Of a DNA stretch of 64,000 bases, positions 34,701 to 48,000 are shown one piece after another. The notes beneath the pieces are model-generated. The model searched no databases and was not told the DNA's origin. It saw nothing but the letters and a program-made list of their open reading frames with translations. The translations under genes and the position numbers were made by a program. The DNA is taken from NCBI GenBank assembly GCA_018287875.1, contig JAGVVL010000001.1:4402001-4466000 (forward strand), given 5' to 3'. Within the stretch, counting starts at the first letter, position 1; every line of letters starts with the position of its first letter. This DNA comes from Nigrospora sphaerica. Its lineage: Eukaryota; Ascomycota; Sordariomycetes; Amphisphaeriales; Apiosporaceae.

Positions 34701-35526
34701 GCCTCTCCTGGCAGATCTGAACACATCACCTGCCGGCGAAGCCGCCACCTACCGGAAGAAATGGAGTTTGCTTGGTAAGGTACTGTCGCTCACGACCGGT
34801 AGCAATACCGAGGATCGCGAGGCTGCCGATCAGGATGGCGCCGCTGCGACGCATAGGCCGCCGCCGCCGCCGAAGCACGCGGGGGGCCGCCCCGTTACAC
34901 CGCCCTCCTCTGACACGGACAGCATAGGCTCGTCGCCTGTCTACGAGACACAGAACTATGTCTTCAAATTTACGCTGTCCTGGAACCCAGCGCACACTAT
35001 GTCGCCGCCAGAACGTATCCTGACCAGGCCACGCCTGCCCATGCCGGCTCACTCTTGGGTCGTCTCGAGGGGCCAGAACGGAGTCTACCCCCCGGTGGCC
35101 GGTCGCCCCGCGGCCACGCGCGCCATCTCGGGCGGCCCGCAGATGGGGCTCGTTGAGGCCGCCAGAAACGCTGACCCGTCCGAGGTGCTCCCTGCCTTAC
35201 ACCGCATCTCGACCAATCTGGATCGCCGAGGCAGCATCGCGAGTCCGGCAAGCCCCACGGGCCCGGTCGACAGCGGCAGCCGGGAGCCCTGTCGGCCGCC
35301 ACGCGCCATGGCGCCCCCGCAAGAGGCCATCATCCACCCAACGAAGCCGAACCCCATTTTCGCTCCTGGTGCCAAGTACTCGGGGCGTGCTCTGGCGGAA
35401 TGGGGCTTGGTCGTTGCCGAGTGCAACAGCTTTATTGACCGAAGGCGTGAAGAAGGCGTCCTCTGTCTGAGCGATGTCGAGGTGCCTTCGCTCGAGGTTG
35501 AAGGGTTCCGGAAGCCGACATCTTAG
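31724..35526 (+). CDS. UPF0592/DUF1765 family protein, 1249 aa
   Basis: Large fungal protein of the DUF1765 (UPF0592) family; function unknown, some members annotated as membrane-associated. Exons 31724-34410 and 34464-35526; intron 34411-34463 (GTAGGT, GCTGAC branch, ATAG); 1250 codons. N-terminal about 400 residues are low-complexity Ser/Pro/Gln-rich, with a polyQ patch encoded by CAG repeats (about 32389-32411). The folded core starts near DPLWSAFRALDSESTKLQ and includes RKYMSHPSNHAISAEDVERR, ILNKWWVGIIDVLEGND, LLETVTALMMRPEWR and KYYHILAAEFTPADIP. A second core block, from KTFLVAAARLKTVWSHYLWL to the C-terminus, lies in exon 2 with a disordered insert (RPPPPPKHAG). Start chosen as the first in-frame ATG, in the low-complexity region, so it is less certain than the rest. 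Confidence 0.85.
32389..32411 (+). repeat. CAG/CAA repeat coding polyQ
   Basis: Coding trinucleotide run giving seven consecutive glutamines within the disordered N-terminus of the DUF1765 protein. Confidence 0.9.
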
Positions 35527-36397
35527 GTGAGCTCGGGCTATCTCGGGCAGCCACGCCCTTTTCTCAACAGTGGCGCATTGCCCAGCACGGCACGCATATG
35601 GCGGCGTTTTGGAGAATTTGCGGCGTTCATAATTCTCTGGCATGGTTGCATTTTCATAGGCTTTCTTTTTGGCACATACGCACACGCGCGTACCTACACA
35701 TACACACAGGTACATTCTCTTGCACAGAGTACATACTTACGGGGCCGACTGAGCCTGGCAGGCCGGCGTCATCTTGAGAGGGTTTGGCCCTTCCGAGTCC
35801 TACCTTGGATAGTCTCGCGGGGCCTCCAAGAAGGTAACTTTACACCGACGAGCGGGCGGGTGCCTGTCGTTAGCAACCACGTACGTACATTTGTATGGGG
35901 CCCGGAACACCATGCCGGGCTACTGGGGGTGAGAGCCATTGTACAAATAGCGTGTCTGTGGATAGACTTGTAAGTTTAAACCTGTAGCCCCAGCGGGCGG
36001 GGTGCGGGTGGTTGTACACAAGGCGTTTGCGGCCGGGCGAGACGGCGTACGACTACGGATTGTTTGCCGCACTGCACTTGGCGATGTTGGGTGAGGCTCT
36101 AGATGAGTGCTTAGGCATGGGTGCAGTTGAGGCTGTGTGGCCGGGGGGCTTTCGACTTGGTTATCGATGTATGGGAGGGATAGCCAGCCCTGTTCGTATA
36201 CCGAAATTGTGAAGGAGAAAGTCTCCGAGGGATGGTGTCCACCACAGGCGTATCAGACCAAGCCCATCTCAGGGCGCAGTTGGCCCGAAGTTGTAACCAG
36301 GGTCCAATCTTATTTCCCTCCGGGGACCGTGGTATGGCTCGCGATGGTATGAATGTACTCAACCGAGTGCGGTGGCCGGCGTATGTTTAGCGATCCT

Positions 36398-36450
36398 CCT
36401 AACGAAAGTACGGGGCACTCAGGTCGTTAGGTTCGAATCCTGGCGGGCAG
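36398..36450 (+). other. tRNA B-box-like remnant with inverted repeat
   Basis: GGTTCGAATCC at 36430-36440 is a perfect match to the RNA polymerase III B-box/T-arm, and the flanks can form a 5-bp T-stem with wobble pairs (TTAGG/CCTGG). However, no 5' acceptor strand complementary to the 3' CGGGCAG, no credible A-box or anticodon stem and no downstream T-run are visible, so this is not a functional tRNA as read. An 8-bp inverted repeat CCTAACGA/TCGTTAGG (36398-36405/36424-36431) overlaps it. It may be a decayed tRNA or a SINE fragment. Confidence 0.35.
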
Positions 36451-37579
36451 CTAAAGGTACGCCACCAATTTCCGAACCGCAAGAGCGAGGTTAGGGCCCG
36501 CAAACTGCTGTCAACGTTGGGGTGCGTGCCAACAGTATGTAGGTAGGTACGAAGGTAGGTAACGCCATGCTCTTGGTTGGCCTTTCGATACGAGTCCCTC
36601 TCGGCACTCCGTCACCGAGGCATAGGATGAACAACTTCCCCCTATCCGTTCTCTACGTAGCGTACCGGTAGTGTGCGTACGGGTACACATGTAGTGAAGG
36701 TATAATAGACACCTGTAAGCTGTCCCTCGGCTGCCGTACCTCCATAGGCGCTTACACAAAATACGCATGTGACGATTTCTGTGGGTTTTGCAGCCCATGG
36801 AAGCCAGTGATATGTAGTACATAACCTACATCCATCGATGTGCATCACCTGTTTGTCGTTACGTAGGTACATGAGTAGCGGGTACCTACTTATGCTCTGG
36901 GCTTGCCCGTGTAGGAGATGTCACAGCTACTTACCTAAATAGTACGCCACAGTGGGAGTTGGGCCAAGGCTGTCCTGTGCTAGCTTAGCGCCCGGCGGAG
37001 GTATGTGGTAGTACTGTGTAGAAGAGGGAAAGAGGGGGCGAGGCTCAAGAGGGGCCGCGACACGGAGAGCGGACACAGCGGTAGAGTAGGGCCATTCATC
37101 TACACTCCAGTGCCTGCACTTAACCCTCCCTGTACGGTATATACGACAGTACCTCATAGCTACATCCATCTTTCCTCCTTTAAAAAAAGGACATCACAAC
37201 CACCATCACCGCCATCACTTTGTCCTCATCATCGACGAACCCACCTGCGCCATCTGCTCTGTGTCGGCTGTGCTTCCGCACCGTCGCCCACAAGCTTCCA
37301 TTTCTATCGGCGCGACGCCCATCGACGACTGTCATCTCAAACCCCTCCACAACTGCTCCGATTCCCTCGTCACGCCAGCGAGCGCCTCTTCGTCCTGTCC
37401 GCCCATAAAGCGAGAGGCAGCCGGCAGTTCTACCGAAACCTTCCACCGACCGTGCTTCTTCGTCTACGCATTCGAGCAATCCGAGCGACCTCCCACCTTC
37501 AGCTGTGCAGCGGCATGCTGGTGCCGGCTGCCAGATAACCAAGGGGTAATACACCATAACACACCACCTTTCGCAAGGT

Positions 37580-37638
37580 ATACACACGCACACACACACA
37601 CGCGCGCGCGCACACACACACGCAAATATACACACACA
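37580..37638. repeat. (CA)n/(CG)n microsatellite
   Basis: About 59 nt of alternating purine-pyrimidine: CA repeats with a central CGCGCGCG block, 120-180 bp upstream of the glutaredoxin start codon. Such alternating tracts can adopt Z-DNA. Confidence 0.9.
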
Positions 37639-37760
37639 AACATCGGCTTCCAAGATCCCTGGCCAAACTGTTCTTGGTTGAAATATCCTATTGGCGTCGT
37701 TGACGCACTTATCATCTTGTGCCACGCCCCTGGGCCCGCCCCTCTCCAATCCGACCCAAG

Positions 37761-38675
37761 ATGCCGTCGACTCGCAGGCTTCGCTTCCTGCTTATGGTGG
37801 TGATGGTGGTCGTCGTGACCAGCCTGTTCTTTAGTTCACGCTTCGGCGCCGTATCGGAGAATGATGCGGCCCGTAGCCTGCATGACTTCTACGGCAGGAC
37901 CGTCAATGCCATGGACCGCAAGCGCGGTAGTGGTGGCGCCCAGATCATCATGGACGGCAAGGGCTCGACCAGCAGCGGTGCCGTCAATGACGCTAAAGAC
38001 AAGGACGGCGACGGCACCGTCAGCGAAGGCGATGTCCAGATGGCGCAAGAAATGCAGGAGCGACTCCGTGCCGCCGAGCAGAAAGCCAAGGAGCAGGCCA
38101 ACAAAAAGGCACCGCTGAGGCCCGACTCCCCCAGCAACGTGATCGGCGTTGGCAGCTCCGCCGGCGGTCAGAAACAGAAGCCCGCGGGCAAGGACGCCGA
38201 GGCCTCGTCAGTCAACGAGGATTCGGCCGAGCCTCCGGAGGACCGCAAGGTGGAGTCCGCGCTGAACGAAATGTTCAAACGATCCCCAGGTAAGTCGATG
38301 ATCGCCCCCCGTGTGTCCTCGCTTGTTTGGCGGCTAACGCGTTTCGGCATAGTCGTCATCTTCTCCAAGTCGTATTGCCCCTATTCGAAGAAAGCCAAAG
38401 CGCTGCTTCTTGAGAAATATACCATTGATCCTACGCCCTTTGTGGTCGAGCTCGACAAGCACCCGCTGGGGAAACAGCTGCAGAAAAGGCTAGCCGACAT
38501 GACGGGGCGCGGGACGGTGCCAAACATCATGGTGAACGGGAAGAGCATCGGCGGCAGTGACGATATTGCCGAGTTGGACGCCAGAAAGACCCTGATCGAC
38601 AAGATCAAGTCGGTGGGTGGCAAGAAGATGGCCATGAAAGAAAGATTTGTGAACCATGCCAACTCCAAGGAGTGA
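37761..38675 (+). CDS. Membrane-anchored monothiol glutaredoxin, Grx6/Grx7 type, 283 aa
   Basis: Glutathione-dependent thiol oxidoreductase of the early secretory pathway; yeast Grx6/7 are type II membrane proteins of ER/Golgi. Exons 37761-38289 and 38353-38675; intron 38290-38352 (GTAAGT, GGCTAAC branch, ATAG). A hydrophobic signal-anchor spans about residues 8-24 (FLLMVVMVVVVTSLFF). A charged Lys/Ala/Glu-rich stem follows to about residue 170. The thioredoxin fold carries the active site Y-C-P-Y-S (Cys185), a single active-site cysteine, then the GRGTVPNIMVNGKSIGGSDD glutathione-binding segment with TVP and GG. The 63-nt intron has no stop and is a multiple of three, so unspliced RNA would insert 21 residues just before the catalytic motif. 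ATG 37761 is the first in the frame before the anchor. Confidence 0.9.
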   Translation: MPSTRRLRFLLMVVMVVVVTSLFFSSRFGAVSENDAARSLHDFYGRTVNAMDRKRGSGGAQIIMDGKGSTSSGAVNDAKDKDGDGTVSEGDVQMAQEMQERLRAAEQKAKEQANKKAPLRPDSPSNVIGVGSSAGGQKQKPAGKDAEASSVNEDSAEPPEDRKVESALNEMFKRSPGKSMIAPRVSSLVWRLTRFGIVVIFSKSYCPYSKKAKALLLEKYTIDPTPFVVELDKHPLGKQLQKRLADMTGRGTVPNIMVNGKSIGGSDDIAELDARKTLIDKIKSVGGKKMAMKERFVNHANSKE

Positions 38676-40150
38676 GGCCGACTCGGCCGAGGGCGGCCCG
38701 GCGGGCCCGGCGTGTGGCTTCACGTCCGCCCATCTACGCGACTGACCGGGTGCGGCGCCAACGAGTATGCACGGAACGGCGTTGGGGTTCGACTTAGCGC
38801 GTTGAGGTGGTATTAGCGGCCCTCCTGGCGGCCGGACCCTAGCTGCCCAGGCGCTCTCACCCGCTCTCGATCACGGACCGGGCACGATCAACACGGCGGA
38901 CAGGTGCGCAACGGGCGCGGCCGAGCCGTTGTCGGGCTGTGCTCTCCCGCGTGGAGGGCATCGGTTGTCCCTGACCGCGGGTGACGCCGAGAAGCCGGGA
39001 CTCGGTGGTCGTGCAGCTGCACCGTGTGCCCCGAAGCTGAAGGAGCCGGCTTTTGCGCGCATCCAATGTTCGAGGCCGTGGTCGAGCGCAACTCCGCCTA
39101 TCCACGCAACGGGCCGGTCTCACGGCCCCCTACACATGGCCTTTGCCGTATACTGCGTGTGTAGAAGTATGGACCCATACCTGACGTGGAGGCAACTTGT
39201 ACTACCCAGGAAGGGGGCACGCAAGTGTCAAGAGGGTGTATTCGTCGTGTATTAGTAATGAGCGGCTTCCTGTAGCGCGGAGGGAAAGGAAGTGACGAGT
39301 TAGCGAGCTGGGCAATGACCATCTGCCTACTCGCTATCCACCTTCCTTCCTCTTCCGATGACGGAAGATTCCGTACGTGGCGGCTTGGTCAAAGTATTTG
39401 CCTGCACCGAGGCATGTAAGTACCTAGGTCCTTAGTCAGGTATTAGTATGTACGCCAATGGGTATACCGCTTCCATAGCGACGTGGGCGCTTCTCTTGTC
39501 GACCGTTCCGCAGCTGGCCAATTAGCCCTCCCTCGCCGACGCCCCGGCTCCGTCGGCGCCGCCGGTTCCGGCCCCTTCCCAGGTTCGGGTGGATTATGCT
39601 GTCATTGCGCCCCCCTATCTGGCTACCCTGATGGGCACCTTCTTTCGCCGGCGCGGCTTTTTGGTCATCAAGGTCCGCAGCGCGTCTGCCGCCTCTCCTT
39701 CACCTTGTTCTCGGGTGCCCGGCTTCGAGTGCTACGCATCTGCTTAACCCATGTCTGATTTCGCTTGCAAAGGCGCCCATCTGCGGGTCGGGGTTCGGTG
39801 CTTGGCTCCTCCTTCCTCTCCTTCTACTTTGCTCTCCCAATTCTACTGAAGCACCGGCTTTCCTGTGTGGCAGAGTCGCTCCTTGGATTACTTCTCCGCA
39901 TCATCGGCATCGTCGGGTACATACTTTGTAACCTACTCACCTTTGGTATCGGCATCGGAGTCGGCATCGCATCCATTGCATCCGCCCTTTTCGCCCGACA
40001 TGAAACTTCCCCCCGAGCCTGTTCTGGAGATGTCTGTGCACATGGATATGGCCACGCTAGGGAGCTTGATGTTTACAAACAAGGCGCCGCCTCGTCCGAG
40101 GTGTGGCTGGGTGTACGAGAGGGTCGTTTCGCCGACTTGCACCCCTCCAG
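38676..40150. other. Intergenic region and undetermined 5' part of next gene
   Basis: About 1.5 kb. The left part (38676-39470) shows nothing coding. From about 39750 rightward there are short open frames and CT-rich DNA that may be the promoter and first exon(s) of the gene at 40151-40992; I cannot fix them. One phase-compatible option is an exon ending at 40100 with an intron 40101-40150. Confidence 0.4.
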
Positions 40151-40992
40151 GCTGTCTGTGCCACCATCCGACGGCACGAACTGGCCATCTGCAAGCCCCG
40201 GACGGCCGGCGCTATCCTGCCGCCGGCAGGCAGGATGCTGTCGTCCCACGACCTAAAGCGCCACACTACGCCTGTTGACGCCATTCGTGGCGCCTCAGAG
40301 CTGGAGCTGCGTAGGAACCACGTTGATGCCATGCTCGGCAGCAGCTTCATGGGGATGTGGGTGCCGCTTGGGCCGCAGCCCTTGACGGCATGTCAACGGC
40401 AATTGCTCGCGCAGGGTCTCCAGCGAGCGTTACACCTCTGCAACCGGGTAAGCATCAATTCCTTTACCCCCTACTCCTGGAGTTCTGCTGCCCTCGTAAA
40501 GAAGTGGCATGCAGTACGTCCCAGGCCCCTACCCCGGGAAATAGCTAGGTCGGAGAGTTACAGCTGGCCGACACGGCGGCGCACGGCAACATGAGGGTCC
40601 CGGGTCCGCATCACGGTACGGCAAGTGTGCCACCTCGGCCTCGGCACGAGGCGGGCTCCCAACTGCCGTCTCAGGTCCGCAGCGCACAAATCGCCTGCCC
40701 GGGTAGCCTGCAGCTTGAGGACCTCAGCTGGCTCTACTGCCTAGTGGAAGCCGCCGGCGGCGGCTTCGTCCGGACACGTAAGTACGAGGCGATGAAGGCT
40801 ATGGTGGGCAACGTCATCTCGGCAGGGCCACAGGAACTGAAAGAGTGGGAGACGGGCAAGGAGGGGTCGTTGCCAGACTTGCGCATGAGCCTGCTGGACG
40901 CGGCGAGAAGCCTGCTTGGCGACCAAGACGACGCGCCAGCGATGAAGCTGATGTCGATGGCGCGCAGAATGATGATGGCGGCAACGACGTGA
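40151..40992 (+). CDS. Unrecognised fungal protein, C-terminal 241 residues (5' end undetermined)
   Basis: I do not recognise this gene. Two exons are supported: 40151-40447 and 40564-40992, joined by an intron 40448-40563 with GTAAGC donor and TACAG acceptor in matching phase. The product reads CATIRRHELAICKPRTAG, then LSSHDLKRHTTPVDAIRGAS, ELELRRNHVDAMLGSSFMGM, and ends in a helical segment with LEDLSWLYCLVEAAGGGFV, RTRKYEAMKAMVGNVIS and a Met-rich tail. Amphipathic helices and a clean stop (TGA 40990-40992) argue for a real protein. An upstream exon in frame 3, ending HARELDVYKQGAASSE at 40100, would join in phase through a 50-nt intron, but no ATG for it was found. No conserved domain or cellular role can be given. 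Confidence 0.45.
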
Positions 40993-41808
40993 AGATTCAT
41001 GGAAGCACAGGATGGTAGTACTACTAGCTACATAAATTATATTAGTACTCTCTTTTGTAGCAACAGGAATATGACAGTGAAACGAACGGCAGGTACGAAT
41101 ACACCATCCACCAATTCCTTCTCCATTTCCCATTTCCCCACTTCCCCTCTTTCCCCTCTCCCCCCGCAGCGAGGGCTCTTTTTCTCAACCCCTCTACCTC
41201 AGTAGGTAAGTACCCACATCTACGAACTACCCAGCCAAAGTGGGGGGACCCCCTACTGTGTAGTGTGTATCCCTCCATCACCGGGCTGCCTACCGTCCAA
41301 CTTAACGTCCTCACTTAGGGGGGAGGGGCTTAGTACGCCTTGCCTGGCGGGATAGTCCGCCGGGAAACCGCACCACTGCCGATCCGTCATCTCCACCATG
41401 CCAAGTCACCCACGAGCCGGGCTTCTGGGCACTCGTCGAAATGCATGTTCCGTGGGGGTGAAGCGTCCCTGGAGACAGACGAGGCGTCCATTCGTCATTG
41501 GCCAGCCGGCGGGCGCGAGTCCAAGCTAAACGTCGGAGCTGAAGACGCTTCCGGGCCGCCTCGGCACGAAGACCGAACACGGCCAAGTCCGGGCTCGCCA
41601 TGGGCGAGAGAGGCAGCAAATCCCCGCGCGCGTCTCCAGGGCAGCCATGGGTATCCCAGGGACCCATGTCCGCGTGCTCTTTTCGTCTTCTCCAACCAGC
41701 GGCCGGCGGGGCGGGCCCGGCGGCCATAGTAGATATTTCGCTCCGGTATAACAGGGCGCGCCGCTGCCTCCTGTCCATCCCTCATTTTTGTTCAGCGTTA
41801 CCGCCAAA
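40993..41808. other. Intergenic region upstream of beta-galactosidase
   Basis: 816 bp with no supported gene; should include the beta-galactosidase promoter. A pyrimidine-rich stretch lies at 41110-41200. Confidence 0.45.
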
Positions 41809-45072
<3,264 letters not shown>

Positions 45073-48000
45073 GTCGGGTAGACTGGTGCGGCGGCGGCGT
45101 CCCCCGACGGAAGAGAGAGTTGGATTTCCCTAGCGTACTTAGGTAGATGCCCGCGCCGACACAAGAAGCGGCCATGGGAGCTACCAGAATACTCGTCACA
45201 CTCATTTGGATATGGTAAACAGGCAGCATCCCTTTGACCGACATAAGTCCGCGCGTCCCGGGCAACCAATCTCGTACAGCCCGTCTTCGGTAAAGCAGGG
45301 CAACGGCACAAGAATGTGAACTACCGAAATATAGGAATGAATCGCACTCACCCGTGGAGTGTGGGCAAGTTCCCGAACTTCCTAGAGTCCAGCCCCCCTC
45401 GCTTTCTCAGCCGCGTGCGACGGTCGACGCGCCTCAAGTGGCATCGATGGCCGGAGAAGAATCATCCAGACTGGATGTCGAGGGGCCATTCCTTCGGGTC
45501 GCCTTGCCTTATTGGACGTTGCCAAGGAGGCGCTGAATAAGAGCCCCTGGGGCAGACCAGACCCATCACGGCGGCACCGGCAACGGCACCACGCCGGCGC
45601 GTAGTTATTGGCTCGATCCGATGCCCCCTTTTTGTCGTTTGCTGCGATGGTTCCTTTTAACCGGATCAATCCCCAAGAAACCATTGTCGCCCGTCGGAGC
45701 TGCGCCGGTTGCTTCCAGTGACCCGGAGGCATGGGCGTGAAGCGAGAACTCGGCCGAACGAGTCTGTACACCTCACCCACGAGCCCGCCGAGGAATTTGG
45801 TCCTTCCCCGACCCGAAGGGCCAGGTACTTAAGTATGCGAGTCCCCCCCGACGCCCTAGCTTGGGTCCGGGCCCAGGGGGTCGGGTCGGCTCTCCCATGC
45901 CCGGTGTCGACATCACGGAAAAGGCAGCACATGCCCCCTTTCCAATACAAGCGCAGATTCTCAAATCCCTTTCAACTTCTGGTTCCGGGCTGTTGAGGCT
46001 GGGCCCCCCGCGTCCCAGGGGCAGGAAGAGGGGTGATTATTGGTCCGTCTCGGAAGCCCTCCTCTCTGTAGCGTCAGGCTGGGTACTCGGCGGTTCCTCC
46101 GCACCGTGCACCCACAGTTGAAACTCCGGGGATGCATGCCGGCGGTGGGCGGAAGGTGCGTACGTTCCAGACCAATGAGTATCCAAATACTGCCCGAGGA
46201 AATACAGGAAAAGGCCTACGCTCGTCCAAGGCCGCCGCTCCGTCTTGGCAGCCTGGGCCCCCCAATGTGGCGCGGGCGTCATACGGCAAGCGTCGAACAG
46301 TTCTAATCGCAGTCAGGAGTTGTTGGATCCCAGATGTGGCCGAATGACTGAGCCCTACACCTCCAAAGTCCTTACGCAACTCCGAACGAGGCTGTCTTCT
46401 GGGGACCCTACCTTCGTCGAGACGGCCTCTCTCATCGGCGCTACTGCGTTGCGTCACTGTTCGGATATGCAGGCGACGATGCCGTATCCTCGTCCGATCA
46501 GCCTAACGTTTGGACCCAAGGCGCTACGGGTCGGTACAGAACGCGAAACTACCATGGAAGGGAGCAAAGACCCTTGCGGGTATGCTGCGTGTTATTCCCG
46601 CGGCCAGTAGGAAAACAACCCGCGTTTCTCGAGACGAGGCACTGATATTGCCGCACTAGGAGGCAAGGCCGGTCTTGGGGGTATAGAAGACGTTCCGAAG
46701 AGTGAATGCAGAAGCCGCGTTTCACGAGAAGGGAGCTCGGCCCAAAGAGCTTGCATTGCAAGAATGTTGCACGGCCATTGGCTTCGCAATTCTCGTGTTC
46801 GGCCTGGGGTCTCTGGTGCGCTCAGGGGATTCGGCAGAGACGATGGCAATGAGGTAATTGGTGCTGTGACTGACTCTGCCATGCCGAGTGCCAGGAAACA
46901 ACCACGCCATATTCCCCAAGCGTCGTTCCGTGCTTGGAGCATCCGGTCTAAGCTCGCCGTTGACACCGATAATGGTGGAAATGGTTGAGCAATGCAGGAT
47001 AGCAGGGGCCAGATCATACCCGACAAACTGGGTGGCGAGCAAACTAAGCGACCCTACGGACACCACCGAGGGCGGTCGTCGTTGCCCACTCGCGTGGACC
47101 GTCAAGACCTGCCGAGTTCAGCATCCCTGGCGACCTGATTAGTTGGAGAGCCGTTTCTTTCGGTCCTTTATCTATCCTTTTTGAGTGGCGTTGGAGCCCA
47201 GACTGGCGGGTGGCGCCTGTCTGTGGATGTTCCAGTGCTCTCCATCAGCACCGGCGTGGGGGTAACCATAGGTGACCCCGTACCGCTGGAAAACCCAACG
47301 GCCTCCACAGTAAAAGTTCGCAGGCATAGGGCATCGATTCAACACGAGCCGTGGATAGCAAGCGAGGGCGGCGACTCGTTGCCATTCACGTCACACCGAC
47401 AACCATAGGGCTTCGTACTCACATACCAGGAACCTTGGAGTGTTCACGTTCCAGGGCCGACAGTCGATGGAAGGGCACCAGTTGCTCAAACCTTTCCCCA
47501 GAATCAGCGAACTGGGCTTCTTCTAGGTTTGGGGTACAAAGGCAAAGCGAAAGAAATTAGCCCTCCCGAAGGATTGATACAATACGGTCCGGCGCCAACT
47601 CAGAAGCTACCATTTTTGGGGAATTCCTTGCCTTTCGGCCGCAGTGTAGATCGTCATCGACGATCTACCATTGAATTCGGTCAGCGGAGTGAGGTGTCCT
47701 GTTGGTGGGTAGCACCAACGGGCTGTGAGCCTCTCATCTCGCCGAAGACGTCTCCCTAGTAAGCGGGAGAGGCTGGTGCGAGAGTGTCCTGAGCCCGGCG
47801 CAGACTATGCTGGGCCGTTCTCGTGTCCGGTGATGCGGTGCTGGGCCCATCTTGCTGGGCGCTGGGGAGAGGACTGGCGATGGCGGCCAGTCGCAGTCGC
47901 ACGTCATACGAGGGTAAGGTAACGCACGAAATGGCAGCGGCTGCCACCGATCCTAACGGAACCATTGCGAGTCCAAACCCCAATCGCTTGGTGGCCATGC

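Larger units (their letters stand above)
35527..37760. other. Intergenic region with tRNA-like remnant and CA repeat
   Basis: 2.2 kb with no supported gene. It contains a B-box-like tRNA remnant (about 36398-36450), several GTAGGTAC words including an inverted pair 36863-36870/36882-36889, and a CA/CG dinucleotide tract (37580-37638) just upstream of the glutaredoxin gene. Confidence 0.45.

Noticed and set aside
36366..36450. Functional tRNA gene
   Set aside because: B-box is perfect, but the acceptor 5' strand, D-arm and anticodon stem do not form and there is no T-run terminator.
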